From the NCBI RefSeq assembly GCF_003591005.1, contig NZ_QYYD01000001.1:350946-414945 (forward strand): a DNA stretch of 64,000 nt, in the 5' to 3' direction. The first letter of the stretch is position 1, and the number at the start of each line of letters is the position of its first letter. Made by a program: the position numbers and the translations under genes. Below the pieces are notes generated by a model. The model searched no databases and had not been told where the DNA came from. It saw only the letters and a program-made list of their open reading frames with translations. This document shows, one piece after another, positions 1 through 7,181 of the stretch. The DNA is from Rhodopseudomonas palustris (GTDB lineage: Bacteria; Pseudomonadota; Alphaproteobacteria; Rhizobiales; Xanthobacteraceae).

Positions 1-138
1 CGCAAACCGCTCCCCGATCCACCGCACCAGCCGCTCCGCCACCGGCCGCGTCGCCGCCGGGTCGTAATAGATATGGGCATGATAGCTGGCGATCTCGGCG
101 AGCGGGCGAGGGCCGTCGGCAGGGGTCGTGTCGGTCAT
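1..138 (-). CDS. DOPA 4,5-dioxygenase family protein (N-terminal part)
   Basis: The gene runs off the left edge; only the first 46 codons are here, reading left from an ATG at 138-136. The frame is open to base 1. The peptide contains IASYHAHIYYDP followed by an amphipathic helix with RLVRWIGERF. SYHxHxYYDP is the N-terminal signature of the small DOPA-dioxygenase-like family (extradiol ring-cleavage proteins of about 110-120 residues), where the histidines are thought to bind metal. The substrate of the bacterial members is mostly unknown. The start is the first ATG after the non-coding stretch. The family call is fairly firm from the motif; the function is inference. Confidence 0.7.
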   Translation of the reverse strand, partial: MTDTTPADGPRPLAEIASYHAHIYYDPAATRPVAERLVRWIGERFA

Positions 139-450
139 CGGTGGTGTCCTTGTGGCCCGGCATGCGGGGAAAGCAGCAGGGTGGCGCAGGAACGCGGCGA
201 GATCCAGGACGGGGTGGACGCCTACGTCGTGGCGGCGTTCGCCGGCGGCCAGGGCAGCGAAGTCATCAGCCGCCGGTCGGAGCGCTGTAGCCCGGATGAG
301 CGAAGCGACATCCGGGGAGCGGCCGATCAGCGGCGCAGCAGTCCCGGGTATCGCTCCGCTCACCCGGGCTACGATTGCTGACGCAGGCTAGGCACGGGCA
401 GTGATGATCAGGTGCCCGGATTTCGCTTCGCTGCATCCGGGCTACGATTG
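139..450. other. Non-coding gap with two palindromic repeats
   Basis: No convincing gene. Short open frames on the plus strand here have no domain character and run through the repeats. The stretch holds the repeats at 286-379 and 413-452; the rest (139-285) shows nothing I recognise beyond being the upstream region of the leftward dioxygenase-like gene. Confidence 0.6.
286..379. repeat. Composite palindromic repeat (GTAGCCCGG / CCGGGCTACG type)
   Basis: It begins GTAGCCCGGATGAGCGAAGC and ends CACCCGGGCTACGATTGCT, so the ends are inverted and the inner arms form two hairpins. The same element recurs at 413, 892, 40309, 41485, 42466, 43105 and 44148. It is a REP/BIME-like intergenic repeat of the Nitrobacteraceae type. 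Confidence 0.8.
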
Positions 451-452
451 CT
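413..452. repeat. Half-size palindromic repeat (CCCGGATTTCGC...GCATCCGGGCTACG)
   Basis: A single hairpin unit: CCCGGATTTCGCTTCGCTGC followed by ATCCGGGCTACGATTGCT. Its right edge abuts the stop codon of the leftward DUF2442 gene (TAG at 453-451), so the repeat sits directly downstream of that gene. Confidence 0.8.
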
Positions 453-699
453 ACGCCACCGTCTCCGACGTTCGCGTCACGTCGCCGCGACCGGCCAACA
501 GGCCGGCGACAGAGATGTCCTCATCGAGCGCTTCCCAGTGCAGCCCGACGCGGCTCAGTTCGACCTGCGCACGCTGCGCGGGCGTCGCCCGAAGCAGCCG
601 CGGAAACCACGCCAAGGGTACGCCGAGGGTGCGGCCGTCCGACAGATCGACCCACATCGCATGGTCGTCAAACCGAACGCTAGTGGCCGAAATGGTCAT
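451..699 (-). CDS. DUF2442 domain-containing protein
   Basis: An 82-residue protein that is essentially one DUF2442 domain. Visible hallmarks are the N-terminal strand with DGRTLGVPLAWFPRL and the C-terminal GLHWEALDEDISVAGLL, which is the most conserved block of the family. DUF2442 genes usually follow a DUF4160 gene, and the pair resembles a small toxin-antitoxin-like or regulatory module of unknown activity. Here the DUF4160 partner survives only as a C-terminal fragment overlapping this start (680-751). The ATG at 699-697 overlaps that relic, as in intact pairs. The stop is at the edge of a palindromic repeat. Confidence 0.8.
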   Translation of the reverse strand: MTISATSVRFDDHAMWVDLSDGRTLGVPLAWFPRLLRATPAQRAQVELSRVGLHWEALDEDISVAGLLAGRGDVTRTSETVA

Positions 700-751
700 G
701 CCATGCTCTCAGGATGAGGTCGCATTGGTCTTCCTTGGAGGAGGAAAGCAC
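680..751 (-). pseudogene. C-terminal relic of a DUF4160 gene
   Basis: Reading left from about 751, the frame gives some 23 residues ending ILRAWHDHFGH and a TAG at 682-680, overlapping the DUF2442 start by about 20 bases. LILxAWHDxFG is the conserved C-terminus of DUF4160 proteins, which are about 80 residues and normally precede DUF2442. Upstream in frame there is a stop (TAG) within four codons of the relic, and repeats follow at 818-986. Most of the gene has been lost. Confidence 0.6.
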
Positions 752-817
752 TGAGGTCTAACGCGCCAACGTCTGCATTTCAATATGAGAGGAAAGGGAT
801 GCGTATCGGACGTCGGC

Positions 818-888
818 GCGATAGCGAAGCGTATTTGGCCATCGCGTTTCGGGTGGCGGATTACGCTTCGCTAATCCGCCCTACGAGC
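818..888. repeat. Second repeat type (GCGAAGCGTATT...GGCGGATTACGCTTCGC)
   Basis: It contains GATAGCGAAGCGTATTTGGC and GGCGGATTACGCTTCGCTAA followed by TCCGCCCTACGAG. GGCGGATTA and TAATCCGCC form the hairpin. The same type recurs at 44746-44823 and, in part, at 45898-45928. Confidence 0.7.
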
Positions 889-891
889 GCT

Positions 892-986
892 GTAGCCCGG
901 ATGAGCGAAGCGACATCCGGGGAGCGGCCGATCAGCGGCGCAAACAGTCCCGGATTTCGCTTCGCTGCATCCGGGCTACGCTTGCT
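892..986. repeat. Composite palindromic repeat (GTAGCCCGG type)
   Basis: Two hairpin units, beginning GTAGCCCGGATGAGCGAAGC and ending GCATCCGGGCTACGCTTGCT. The first arm matches the repeat at 286-379 almost base for base, including GGGGAGCGGCCGATCAGCGG. Confidence 0.8.
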
Positions 987-1070
987 CCAAGTTTGACCAA
1001 TCCGGTCGAATAAGGGATGACGTAACGGACCCATCCAATTCGATCGGCCAAATCGGCCCCGGAAGCCGGT

Positions 1071-1718
1071 GTGATGACGACGCGACGCGCAAAGTCCAAG
1101 ATCAACGCCAGGGATCCGCTTGCTACCAAGGCGAAGATTCTCGATGCGGCAACCCGTGAATTCGCGCTGCGTGGCTACGACGGCGCCCGCGTCGACGCGG
1201 TCGTCAAGCGTGCGCGCTGTAATATCAATCTGGTCTACCATTACTTCGGCAACAAGGAAAAACTGTTCATCGCCGTGATGGAGCGCGCCTATTCGCGAAT
1301 CCGGTCGCACCATAAGGACATGGAACTTCGCAACGCCTCGCCGGAAGATGCGATGCGCGGCCTGATCGCCTCGACGTTTCGGATGTTCATCGAGTCGCCC
1401 GAAACGATCGGTTTGCTGGTGTCGGAGAACATCCACCACGCCCGGCACATCAAGAATTCGCCGCTGATCGTCAGCATGTATGACGCGCTGCTCGACTTCA
1501 TGCGCGAGACGCTCGACCGCGGCGTCGCCAGCGGCGTGTTCCGGGCCGGGGTCGATCCGACCGACCTGTTCATCTCGATCAACGCCGAAGGCTATTTCTA
1601 TCTGTCGAACCGCCACACGCTCGGTGTCATCCTGCATCAGGACTTCATGACCGAGGCGCGGCTGCGCCAGCGCGAGACCTTCATTACCGACGTCATCATG
1701 GGTTTCCTACGCCCCTGA
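1071..1718 (+). CDS. TetR/AcrR family transcriptional regulator
   Basis: A 215-residue one-component repressor. Residues about 20-65 form the TetR helix-turn-helix: KAKILDAATREFALRGYDG, then a recognition region ending NLVYHYFGNKEKLF, which is the family hallmark. The rest is an all-helical ligand and dimerisation domain of the YcdC/RutR-like kind. The start could be the first or second of two adjacent ATGs (1071 or 1074). It lies 94 bases upstream of an operon for an epimerase-like protein, FAH hydrolase and GMC oxidoreductase on the same strand, with a perfect 7-bp palindrome between (1777-1796). It therefore probably represses that operon in response to its substrate. Confidence 0.88.
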   Translation: MMTTRRAKSKINARDPLATKAKILDAATREFALRGYDGARVDAVVKRARCNINLVYHYFGNKEKLFIAVMERAYSRIRSHHKDMELRNASPEDAMRGLIASTFRMFIESPETIGLLVSENIHHARHIKNSPLIVSMYDALLDFMRETLDRGVASGVFRAGVDPTDLFISINAEGYFYLSNRHTLGVILHQDFMTEARLRQRETFITDVIMGFLRP

Positions 1719-1756
1719 AGGGCGCGTGAACTGACTATAAGCGTGCCGTGCCGCGC

Positions 1757-1796
1757 TTGACAGCCCCATGCCGAACTATTAAGTGAACGCTTAATA
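1757..1796 (+). promoter_or_regulatory. Promoter -35 and palindromic operator of the epimerase-FAH-GMC operon
   Basis: TTGACA at 1757-1762 looks like a -35 box. A perfect inverted repeat follows, TATTAAG (1777-1783), six bases, CTTAATA (1790-1796), where the -10 would lie. A strong GGAGGA at 1801-1806 precedes the ATG at 1813. The layout suits steric repression by the adjacent TetR protein. Confidence 0.6.
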
Positions 1797-1812
1797 AAAC
1801 GGAGGAAACAAA

Positions 1813-2856
1813 ATGAGCGACTTCTTGCAGGCGCATGATCTCCCCGCGACCATCGAGACCGAGGAGGCGCTCGAAGAGCTGCTGTCGCGTCCGACGGTCT
1901 GGCTGCCGCAATTGCTCGAGCAGGCGCCCGGCGACATCATGGTGCTGGGTGTCGGCGGCAAGGTCGGCCCGACGCTGGCGCGGATGGCCAAGCGGGCCGC
2001 GCCCAACAAGCGCGTGATCGGCGTTGCGCGGTTCTCGGAGAAGGGTCTGCGCGAGCGGCTCGAGAGCTGGGGCATCGAGACGATCTCGTGCGATCTCTTG
2101 GATCGCAGCGCGCTCGAAGCGCTGCCGGATGTGCCGAATATCGTCTACATGGCGGGCAAGAAGTTCGGCACCGAGGTCGATCCGAGCTTCTCCTGGGCGA
2201 TGAATACGCACGTTCCCGCAATGGTGGCGGAGCGTTTCCACAAGTCCCGCATCGTCGCGTTCTCGACGCTGTGCGTGTATCCGTTCGCGCCGATCTCCGG
2301 CGGCGGATGGGACGAGTCGGTGCAGCCCAGCGCGGCCGGCGACTACGCGACGAGCTGCGCCGGACGCGAGCGGATGTTCTCGTACTTCTCCCGCCAGCAC
2401 AACACGCCCGGCCGCCTGATCCGCCTCAACTACGCGATCGATATGCGCTACGGCGTGCTCTACGATATCGCGCGCTGGGTCATGGATGGCACGCCGATTC
2501 CGATCGGCACCGCTTATGCGTCGGTGATCTGGCAGGGTGACAGCAACGCCCAGATTCTCGGCGCGCTCGCCCATGCCACCACGCCGACATCGCCGCTGAA
2601 TGTCGGCGGTCCGGAGCATATGAGCGTGCGACTGGTCGCCGAAGAGTTCGGCCGCAAGTTCGGCCGCAAGCCGGTGTACGAGGGCGTTGAAGCCGAGACC
2701 GGCTGGTACAACACCACGCTGGCGGCGCAGCGCCTGTACGGCTATCCGACGGTGTCTCTGGCGCGGATGGTCGATTGGGTCGCTGACTGGGTGCAGCGCG
2801 ACATGCCCTCGCACAACAAGCCGACGCATTACGAAGAGCGCGAAGGCCAGTTCTGA
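1813..2856 (+). CDS. NAD-dependent epimerase/dehydratase family protein with altered catalytic motif
   Basis: A 347-residue extended-SDR protein. After a 40-residue N-terminal extension, a Rossmann start is visible at about 42-52 (VLGVGGKVG, a GxxGxxG-type nucleotide loop). The SDR tail includes LNVGGPEHMSV. The catalytic YxxxK of extended SDRs aligns with YATSC (Tyr178...Cys182), so the usual lysine is missing. Thr/Ser positions around STLCVYPF are retained. It is first in a four-gene run with an alpha/beta-barrel protein, an FAH hydrolase and a GMC oxidoreductase, and is preceded by a good ribosome site (GGAGGA). A role in sugar or sugar-acid catabolism fits the neighbours; the actual reaction is unknown because of the changed motif. 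Confidence 0.75.
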   Translation: MSDFLQAHDLPATIETEEALEELLSRPTVWLPQLLEQAPGDIMVLGVGGKVGPTLARMAKRAAPNKRVIGVARFSEKGLRERLESWGIETISCDLLDRSALEALPDVPNIVYMAGKKFGTEVDPSFSWAMNTHVPAMVAERFHKSRIVAFSTLCVYPFAPISGGGWDESVQPSAAGDYATSCAGRERMFSYFSRQHNTPGRLIRLNYAIDMRYGVLYDIARWVMDGTPIPIGTAYASVIWQGDSNAQILGALAHATTPTSPLNVGGPEHMSVRLVAEEFGRKFGRKPVYEGVEAETGWYNTTLAAQRLYGYPTVSLARMVDWVADWVQRDMPSHNKPTHYEEREGQF

Positions 2857-2922
2857 TCGCAGCGCGATCAGTCGCATGCGCCGCGATCGTCGCGGCGCTC
2901 CTCGAGCCATTCGGATTCCGCC

Positions 2923-3621
2923 ATGAGCAATGCTGCGACCTCGGGCTCCGGCCTGATGGCCTTTACGGCCGATATCGATGCCGACTACGTGCTGCGCTAT
3001 CAGCAATGGCACAATTGCGAGCACATCCCGGAGCGGGTTTCCATTCCGGGCTTCATCGAGGGGCGGCGCTATCGCGCGGTCAGCGATGCACCGCATTTTC
3101 TGATGTTCTACGAAACCGACGCCACCAGCGTGCTGGCGTCGGACGCCTACATGGCGGCGCTCAATGCGCCGACCGACTGGACGCGCGAGGCGCTGACGCA
3201 TTTCCGCAATCCGGTGCGCAGCATCTATTCGCGCGTCGCCGAGACCGGCGGCCCGACCGCGTGGCCGGCGCCTTACGTGACGGCGATGCAGTTCGATCTT
3301 CCGGACGGCGACGAGGACGATTGCGCCGGCGCCTGGCTCGAAGCGGTGGGGCATTGCGAGGGCGTGGTCCGCGCGCGGCTGTGGCGCGCCGACGCGGCGG
3401 TCGGCAACATCACCACCTCCGAGCGCAAGATCTATGGCGGCGGGCCGGGCAAGCAGGCGTATTTCGCCTTGATCGAGCAGAGCTTGCCGCCGGAGCGGCT
3501 GCCGGATCCGATCGCGGCGGGCGATGCGGCGCGCGCCGTGCGGCGCGCCGACGAGCAGCGCGGCAGCTATTGGCTGGAAATGGCGCTGCGCGCGCCCGAA
3601 ACTTCTCATCGCGGGGCATGA
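2923..3621 (+). CDS. Conserved hypothetical protein, EthD/dimeric alpha-beta barrel-like
   Basis: 232 residues, no signal peptide or membrane segment. The N-terminal half carries WHNCEHIPERVSIPGF and then GRRYRAV, a pattern I associate with EthD-like/dimeric alpha-beta barrel (DUF4286-type) proteins. The second half (from about PYVTAMQF) may be a second, weaker copy of the same fold. It stops at 3621, one base before the ATG of the FAH gene, so the two are translationally linked. The gene probably encodes an accessory enzyme or binding protein for the same substrate; I do not recognise a specific function. Confidence 0.6.
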   Translation: MSNAATSGSGLMAFTADIDADYVLRYQQWHNCEHIPERVSIPGFIEGRRYRAVSDAPHFLMFYETDATSVLASDAYMAALNAPTDWTREALTHFRNPVRSIYSRVAETGGPTAWPAPYVTAMQFDLPDGDEDDCAGAWLEAVGHCEGVVRARLWRADAAVGNITTSERKIYGGGPGKQAYFALIEQSLPPERLPDPIAAGDAARAVRRADEQRGSYWLEMALRAPETSHRGA

Positions 3622-3622
3622 C

Positions 3623-4471
3623 ATGAAGCTGGTCCGGTTTGGAAACATCGGCGAAGAACAGCCGGGACTGATCGATCAGGCGGGCGCGCTGCGCAGCCTG
3701 TCGGGCGTGGTCGGCGACATCGACGGAGCGGCGCTGTCGCCGCAAGGCTTGGCCAAGCTCGCCGCGGTCGACCCGGCGACACTGCCGCTCGCGCCGGCCG
3801 GCGTGCGGATCGGACCCTGCGTCGGCAAGGTCGGCAAGCTGATCGGCATCGGCCTCAACTACTCGGATCACGCCGTCGAATCCGGCCTGCCGGTGCCGAC
3901 CGAGCCGATCGTGTTCATGAAGGCTACCAGCTCGATTTCGGGGCCGTACGATCCGGTCGAGATCCCCGCCGACGCCGAGAAGACCGATTGGGAGGTCGAA
4001 CTGGCCTTCGTCATCGGCACCCGTGCCAAGAACGTCTCCGAGACCGATGCGCTGAAGCACGTCGCCGGTTACTGCATCGTCAACGATGTCTCCGAACGCG
4101 CCTGGCAGATCGAGCGCCAGGGGCAGTGGACCAAGGGCAAGAGCCACGACACCTTCTCGCCGATGGGCCCGTGGCTGGTGACGGCCGACGAGATCGCGGA
4201 CTCCGGCAATCTGGGCATGCGGCTCGAGGTCAACGGCGTCAGTCGGCAGAACGGCTCGACCCAAACCATGATCTTCGGCGTCGCTTATCTGGTGAGCTAT
4301 CTCAGCCGGTTCATGACGCTGCATCCCGGCGACGTCATCACCACCGGCACGCCACCGGGTGTCGGCCTCGGCATGAAGCCGCCGCTGTATCTCAAGGTCG
4401 GCGATGTGATGCGGCTGGAAATCGATGGGCTCGGCCATCAGCAGCAGACGGTCGTGCTGGAAGGCAGCTGA
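3623..4471 (+). CDS. Fumarylacetoacetate hydrolase family protein
   Basis: 282 residues from the ATG at 3623, chosen because it follows the previous stop by one base and gives the usual MKLVRFG start. The FAH fold is clear: IGIGLNYSDHAVE, then FMKATSSISGPYDPV, WEVELAFVIG (with the acidic metal ligands), YCIVNDVSER, FSPMGPWLV and the C-terminal HPGDVITTGTPPGVGLG. The family cleaves C-C bonds of beta-diketo acids or acts as a decarboxylase, isomerase or dehydratase on 2-oxo acids, with Mg2+ or Mn2+. Substrate cannot be assigned. It lies between the barrel protein and the GMC oxidoreductase in the TetR-controlled run. Confidence 0.88.
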   Translation: MKLVRFGNIGEEQPGLIDQAGALRSLSGVVGDIDGAALSPQGLAKLAAVDPATLPLAPAGVRIGPCVGKVGKLIGIGLNYSDHAVESGLPVPTEPIVFMKATSSISGPYDPVEIPADAEKTDWEVELAFVIGTRAKNVSETDALKHVAGYCIVNDVSERAWQIERQGQWTKGKSHDTFSPMGPWLVTADEIADSGNLGMRLEVNGVSRQNGSTQTMIFGVAYLVSYLSRFMTLHPGDVITTGTPPGVGLGMKPPLYLKVGDVMRLEIDGLGHQQQTVVLEGS

Positions 4472-4475
4472 GCCG

Positions 4476-6098
4476 ATGGACGCGCCGCAGCCGACATCGA
4501 TCGGGCAGTTCGACTACATCGTAGTCGGCGCCGGAACGGCCGGCTGCGTGCTCGCCAACCGCCTCAGCGCCGACCCGAACGCTCGGGTGCTGCTGCTCGA
4601 AGCCGGCGGCAGCGACAATCGGCTGTGGGTGCATATTCCGGTCGGCTATCTGTACACGATGGGCGACCGCCGACTGGACTGGTGTTTCAAGACCGAGCCG
4701 GAGCCTGGGCTCAACGGTCGGGCGCTCGACTATCCGCGCGGTAAAGTGCTCGGCGGCTGCTCATCGATCAACGGCATGATCTATATGCGCGGGCAGGCGG
4801 CCGACTATGACGGCTGGCGCCAGATGGGCAATGCCGGCTGGGGCTGGGACGACGTGCTGCCGTATTTCATCAAGTCCGAACATCACTACGGCGCGGCTGA
4901 CGATTATCACGGCGTGAGCGGCGAGCTGCGCGTCGAACAGCAGCGGCTGCATTGGCCGGTGCTTGATGCGGTGCGCGAGGCTGCGGCCGAGCTCGGCATT
5001 CCGCCGGTCGATGATTTCAACCGCGGTGATAATGAAGGCGCGGGCTACTTCGCCGTCAACCAGCGCCGCGGCTTGCGCTGGAACGCCCGCAAGGCGTTCC
5101 TCGATCCGGTCCGGCATCGCCGCAATCTGCGCATCGAAACCGGCGCCGAGGTCGAGCGCATCACGCTCGCGGACGGGCATGCGACCGGCATCGAGTTCGG
5201 CAGGGCCGGGCGCCGGCTACGCGCCGATGTGACGCGCGAAGTCGTGCTCGCGTCCGGCGCGATCGGCACGCCGAAGCTGCTGGAGCTGTCGGGCATCGGA
5301 CCCGGCGAGGTGCTGTCGCAGCACGGCATCGCGGTTAAGCACGAGCTGCCCGGCGTCGGCGAGAACCTGCAGGATCATCTGCAGATCCGCACCGTGTTCG
5401 GCATCACCGGCGCGCGCACGCTGAACGACATGACCGCCGGCTGGTCCGGCAAACTGCGCGTCGCGGCGGAATATGCGCTGCGGCGCAGCGGGCCGATGGC
5501 GATGGCGCCGAGCCAGCTCGGCATTTTCACGCGCTCGTCCAGCGCCTATGCCAGCGCCAATATCGAGTATCACGTCCAGCCGCTGTCGCTGGAAGCGTTC
5601 GGCCAGCCGCTGCATCGTGAGCCGGCGCTCACCGTGTCGGTGTGCAATCTGCGCCCCGAGAGTCGCGGCAGCTGCCATATCGGCAGCGCGTCGCCCGGGG
5701 ACGCGCCGCAGATCCGGCCGAACTATCTGTCCACCGAAGCGGATCGCATCGTCGCGGCCGACAGTATCCGGCACGCCCGCAAGCTGATGGCGACGCGCCG
5801 GCTGAGCGGATATCGCCCGATCGAATTGAAGCCAGGCCCGACCGTCACGAGTGACGATCAGCTCGCCCGCGCGGCCGGCGACATCGCGACGACGATCTTC
5901 CATCCGGTCGGGACGGCACGGATGGGGCAGGATGCGATGGCCGTGGTGTCACCCGAACTTGCCGTGCACGGCATCCGGCGTCTGAGTATCGCAGACGCAT
6001 CGGTGATGCCGACGATCCCGTCAGGCAACACCAATGCGGCCGTGACCATGATCGCCGAGAAGGCTGCCGATTTCATCCGCGCACGGAGCCGCGCGTAG
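4476..6098 (+). CDS. GMC family FAD-dependent oxidoreductase (choline dehydrogenase-like)
   Basis: 540 residues from the ATG at 4476, five bases after the FAH stop; a longer frame starting inside the FAH gene is not needed. The FAD-binding start FDYIVVGAGTAGCVLANRL and LLLEAGG are present, followed by the GMC signature GKVLGGCSSINGMIYMRG. The second signature ASGAIGTPKLLELSGIG is near the middle. The C-terminus has HPVGTARMG (catalytic His) and IPSGNTNAAVTMIAEKA (catalytic Asn). Members oxidise primary alcohols to aldehydes or beyond and are often linked to the respiratory chain. Here it probably starts breakdown of an alcohol whose products the FAH and epimerase-like proteins process. Confidence 0.9.
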   Translation: MDAPQPTSIGQFDYIVVGAGTAGCVLANRLSADPNARVLLLEAGGSDNRLWVHIPVGYLYTMGDRRLDWCFKTEPEPGLNGRALDYPRGKVLGGCSSINGMIYMRGQAADYDGWRQMGNAGWGWDDVLPYFIKSEHHYGAADDYHGVSGELRVEQQRLHWPVLDAVREAAAELGIPPVDDFNRGDNEGAGYFAVNQRRGLRWNARKAFLDPVRHRRNLRIETGAEVERITLADGHATGIEFGRAGRRLRADVTREVVLASGAIGTPKLLELSGIGPGEVLSQHGIAVKHELPGVGENLQDHLQIRTVFGITGARTLNDMTAGWSGKLRVAAEYALRRSGPMAMAPSQLGIFTRSSSAYASANIEYHVQPLSLEAFGQPLHREPALTVSVCNLRPESRGSCHIGSASPGDAPQIRPNYLSTEADRIVAADSIRHARKLMATRRLSGYRPIELKPGPTVTSDDQLARAAGDIATTIFHPVGTARMGQDAMAVVSPELAVHGIRRLSIADASVMPTIPSGNTNAAVTMIAEKAADFIRARSRA

Positions 6099-6191
6099 CA
6101 ATGCCCGGCCTGGCAAACATCCCGCATTTAACGGTTGTGCCGGGAGCGCCTGGTTATCGCGCAAAACTTGCTCGCCAGCTCAAGTCATCGC

Positions 6192-6233
6192 TTGACAGCG
6201 CACCGCCGCTGCTACCTAATGTAACGGCGTTAC
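6192..6233 (+). promoter_or_regulatory. Promoter and candidate autoregulatory site of the IclR gene
   Basis: TTGACA (6192-6197), 17 bases, CCTAAT (6215-6220) form a plausible sigma-70 promoter. Immediately after it lies GTAACGGCGTTAC (6221-6233), an inverted repeat with 6-base arms around one base, and further TAACGGC copies follow at about 6243 and 6264. This supports translation starting at 6305 and suggests IclR autoregulation. Confidence 0.55.
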
Positions 6234-6304
6234 CCCAGAAGAGTAACGGCATTGCAGCGACGATAACGGCCACAAAGGCCGACGTCGAGGTGGAGAACAT
6301 CCGG

Positions 6305-7159
6305 ATGGCCGGAGCCTCTGAGGGAGCGAAACGCGGCGCGGCGAAGCCGGTGGAAACCACCGTGCTGGCGGTCGAGCGCGCATTGGAGATGATCCAGCTG
6401 CTATCCGGCGCCGCAGACGGCCTGACGCTTGCGGAGATCTCGCGCGAACTGATCGTCAACAAGGCGATCGCCTCCCGCCTGCTCGAAACGCTGGAACACG
6501 CCGGCTACGTCTGGCGTGATGACGTCGCGCAGCGCTACTACCTGACCTATCGCATCAGCAATCTCGGCCTGCGGCAGCTGCAGCAATCCGGCCTGCTGGG
6601 ACAATGCTCGAGCCTGCTGGAGGATCTCGCGGAGCGCACCGGCGAGCTGGTGCGTTTGTCGGTGGTCGAACGCGGCGAGAAGATCATCTGGGTCTATGCG
6701 GTGGTCGGCACGCGACGCACGCTACGCATCGACCCCAATTTCAACTTCGACGTCAGCCTGCACAGCCACGCGACCGGCAAGGCCTGGCTGATGACACTGC
6801 CGTTCGAACGCGCCGCGCAGCTGGTCGAGCAAGCCGGCATGCCGCGCCTGACGCCGCACACGCGCGTCGCCTACCAGGCCCTGCGCGAGGAGCTCGACGC
6901 CGCCGCCCGCCGCGGTTTTGCGCTAACTTTCGAGGAGAATGAGGTCGGGGTCGGCGCCGTCGCCGCGCCGATCATGGCGCCGCGGCTGTCCGGCGCCACC
7001 GAATGCGTCGGCGTCGTCTCGGTGGCGGCGCCGACCAATCGCATGACTCGTGCTCAGATCGAAGCCTGCGGTCCGATGGCGGCCGAAGTCGCGTCGCGCC
7101 TGGCGCTGATGTGGCCGCTGGACGAGCGCTATCCGCTGCAACTGCAACGACACGCCTGA
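6305..7159 (+). CDS. IclR family transcriptional regulator
   Basis: 284 residues from the ATG at 6305. The open frame extends upstream to 6101, but a promoter and palindrome lie inside that extension, so 6305 is preferred. The N-terminal winged helix is visible (AVERALEMIQLLSG, LTLAEISREL, ASRLLETLEHAGYV), and the C-terminal effector domain has YRISNLGLRQL and HSHATGKAWL. IclR proteins bind small organic acids through the C-terminal GAF-like domain. It heads the run with a DHDPS-like aldolase and a branched-chain-type ABC transporter, so it probably controls uptake and breakdown of that solute. Confidence 0.88.
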   Translation: MAGASEGAKRGAAKPVETTVLAVERALEMIQLLSGAADGLTLAEISRELIVNKAIASRLLETLEHAGYVWRDDVAQRYYLTYRISNLGLRQLQQSGLLGQCSSLLEDLAERTGELVRLSVVERGEKIIWVYAVVGTRRTLRIDPNFNFDVSLHSHATGKAWLMTLPFERAAQLVEQAGMPRLTPHTRVAYQALREELDAAARRGFALTFEENEVGVGAVAAPIMAPRLSGATECVGVVSVAAPTNRMTRAQIEACGPMAAEVASRLALMWPLDERYPLQLQRHA

Positions 7160-7181
7160 CTTTGGAACGCCGGAGACCGAC

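Larger units (their letters stand above)
755..1070. other. Non-coding gap made largely of repeats
   Basis: Two repeats (818-888 and 892-986) fill over half of this gap between the DUF4160 relic and the tetR gene. The remaining 987-1070 should carry the tetR promoter, but no clear -35/-10 pair is visible. Open frames crossing the stretch are translations of the repeats. Confidence 0.6.

Noticed and set aside
1735..3648. 637-codon open frame on the minus strand
   Set aside because: Antisense to the epimerase-like and barrel-protein genes; no motif, and it would cover the operator at 1777-1796.
6101..6304. Longer N-terminus for the IclR protein
   Set aside because: The stretch contains a promoter and palindrome and has no similarity to the family; the start at 6305 gives the usual length.
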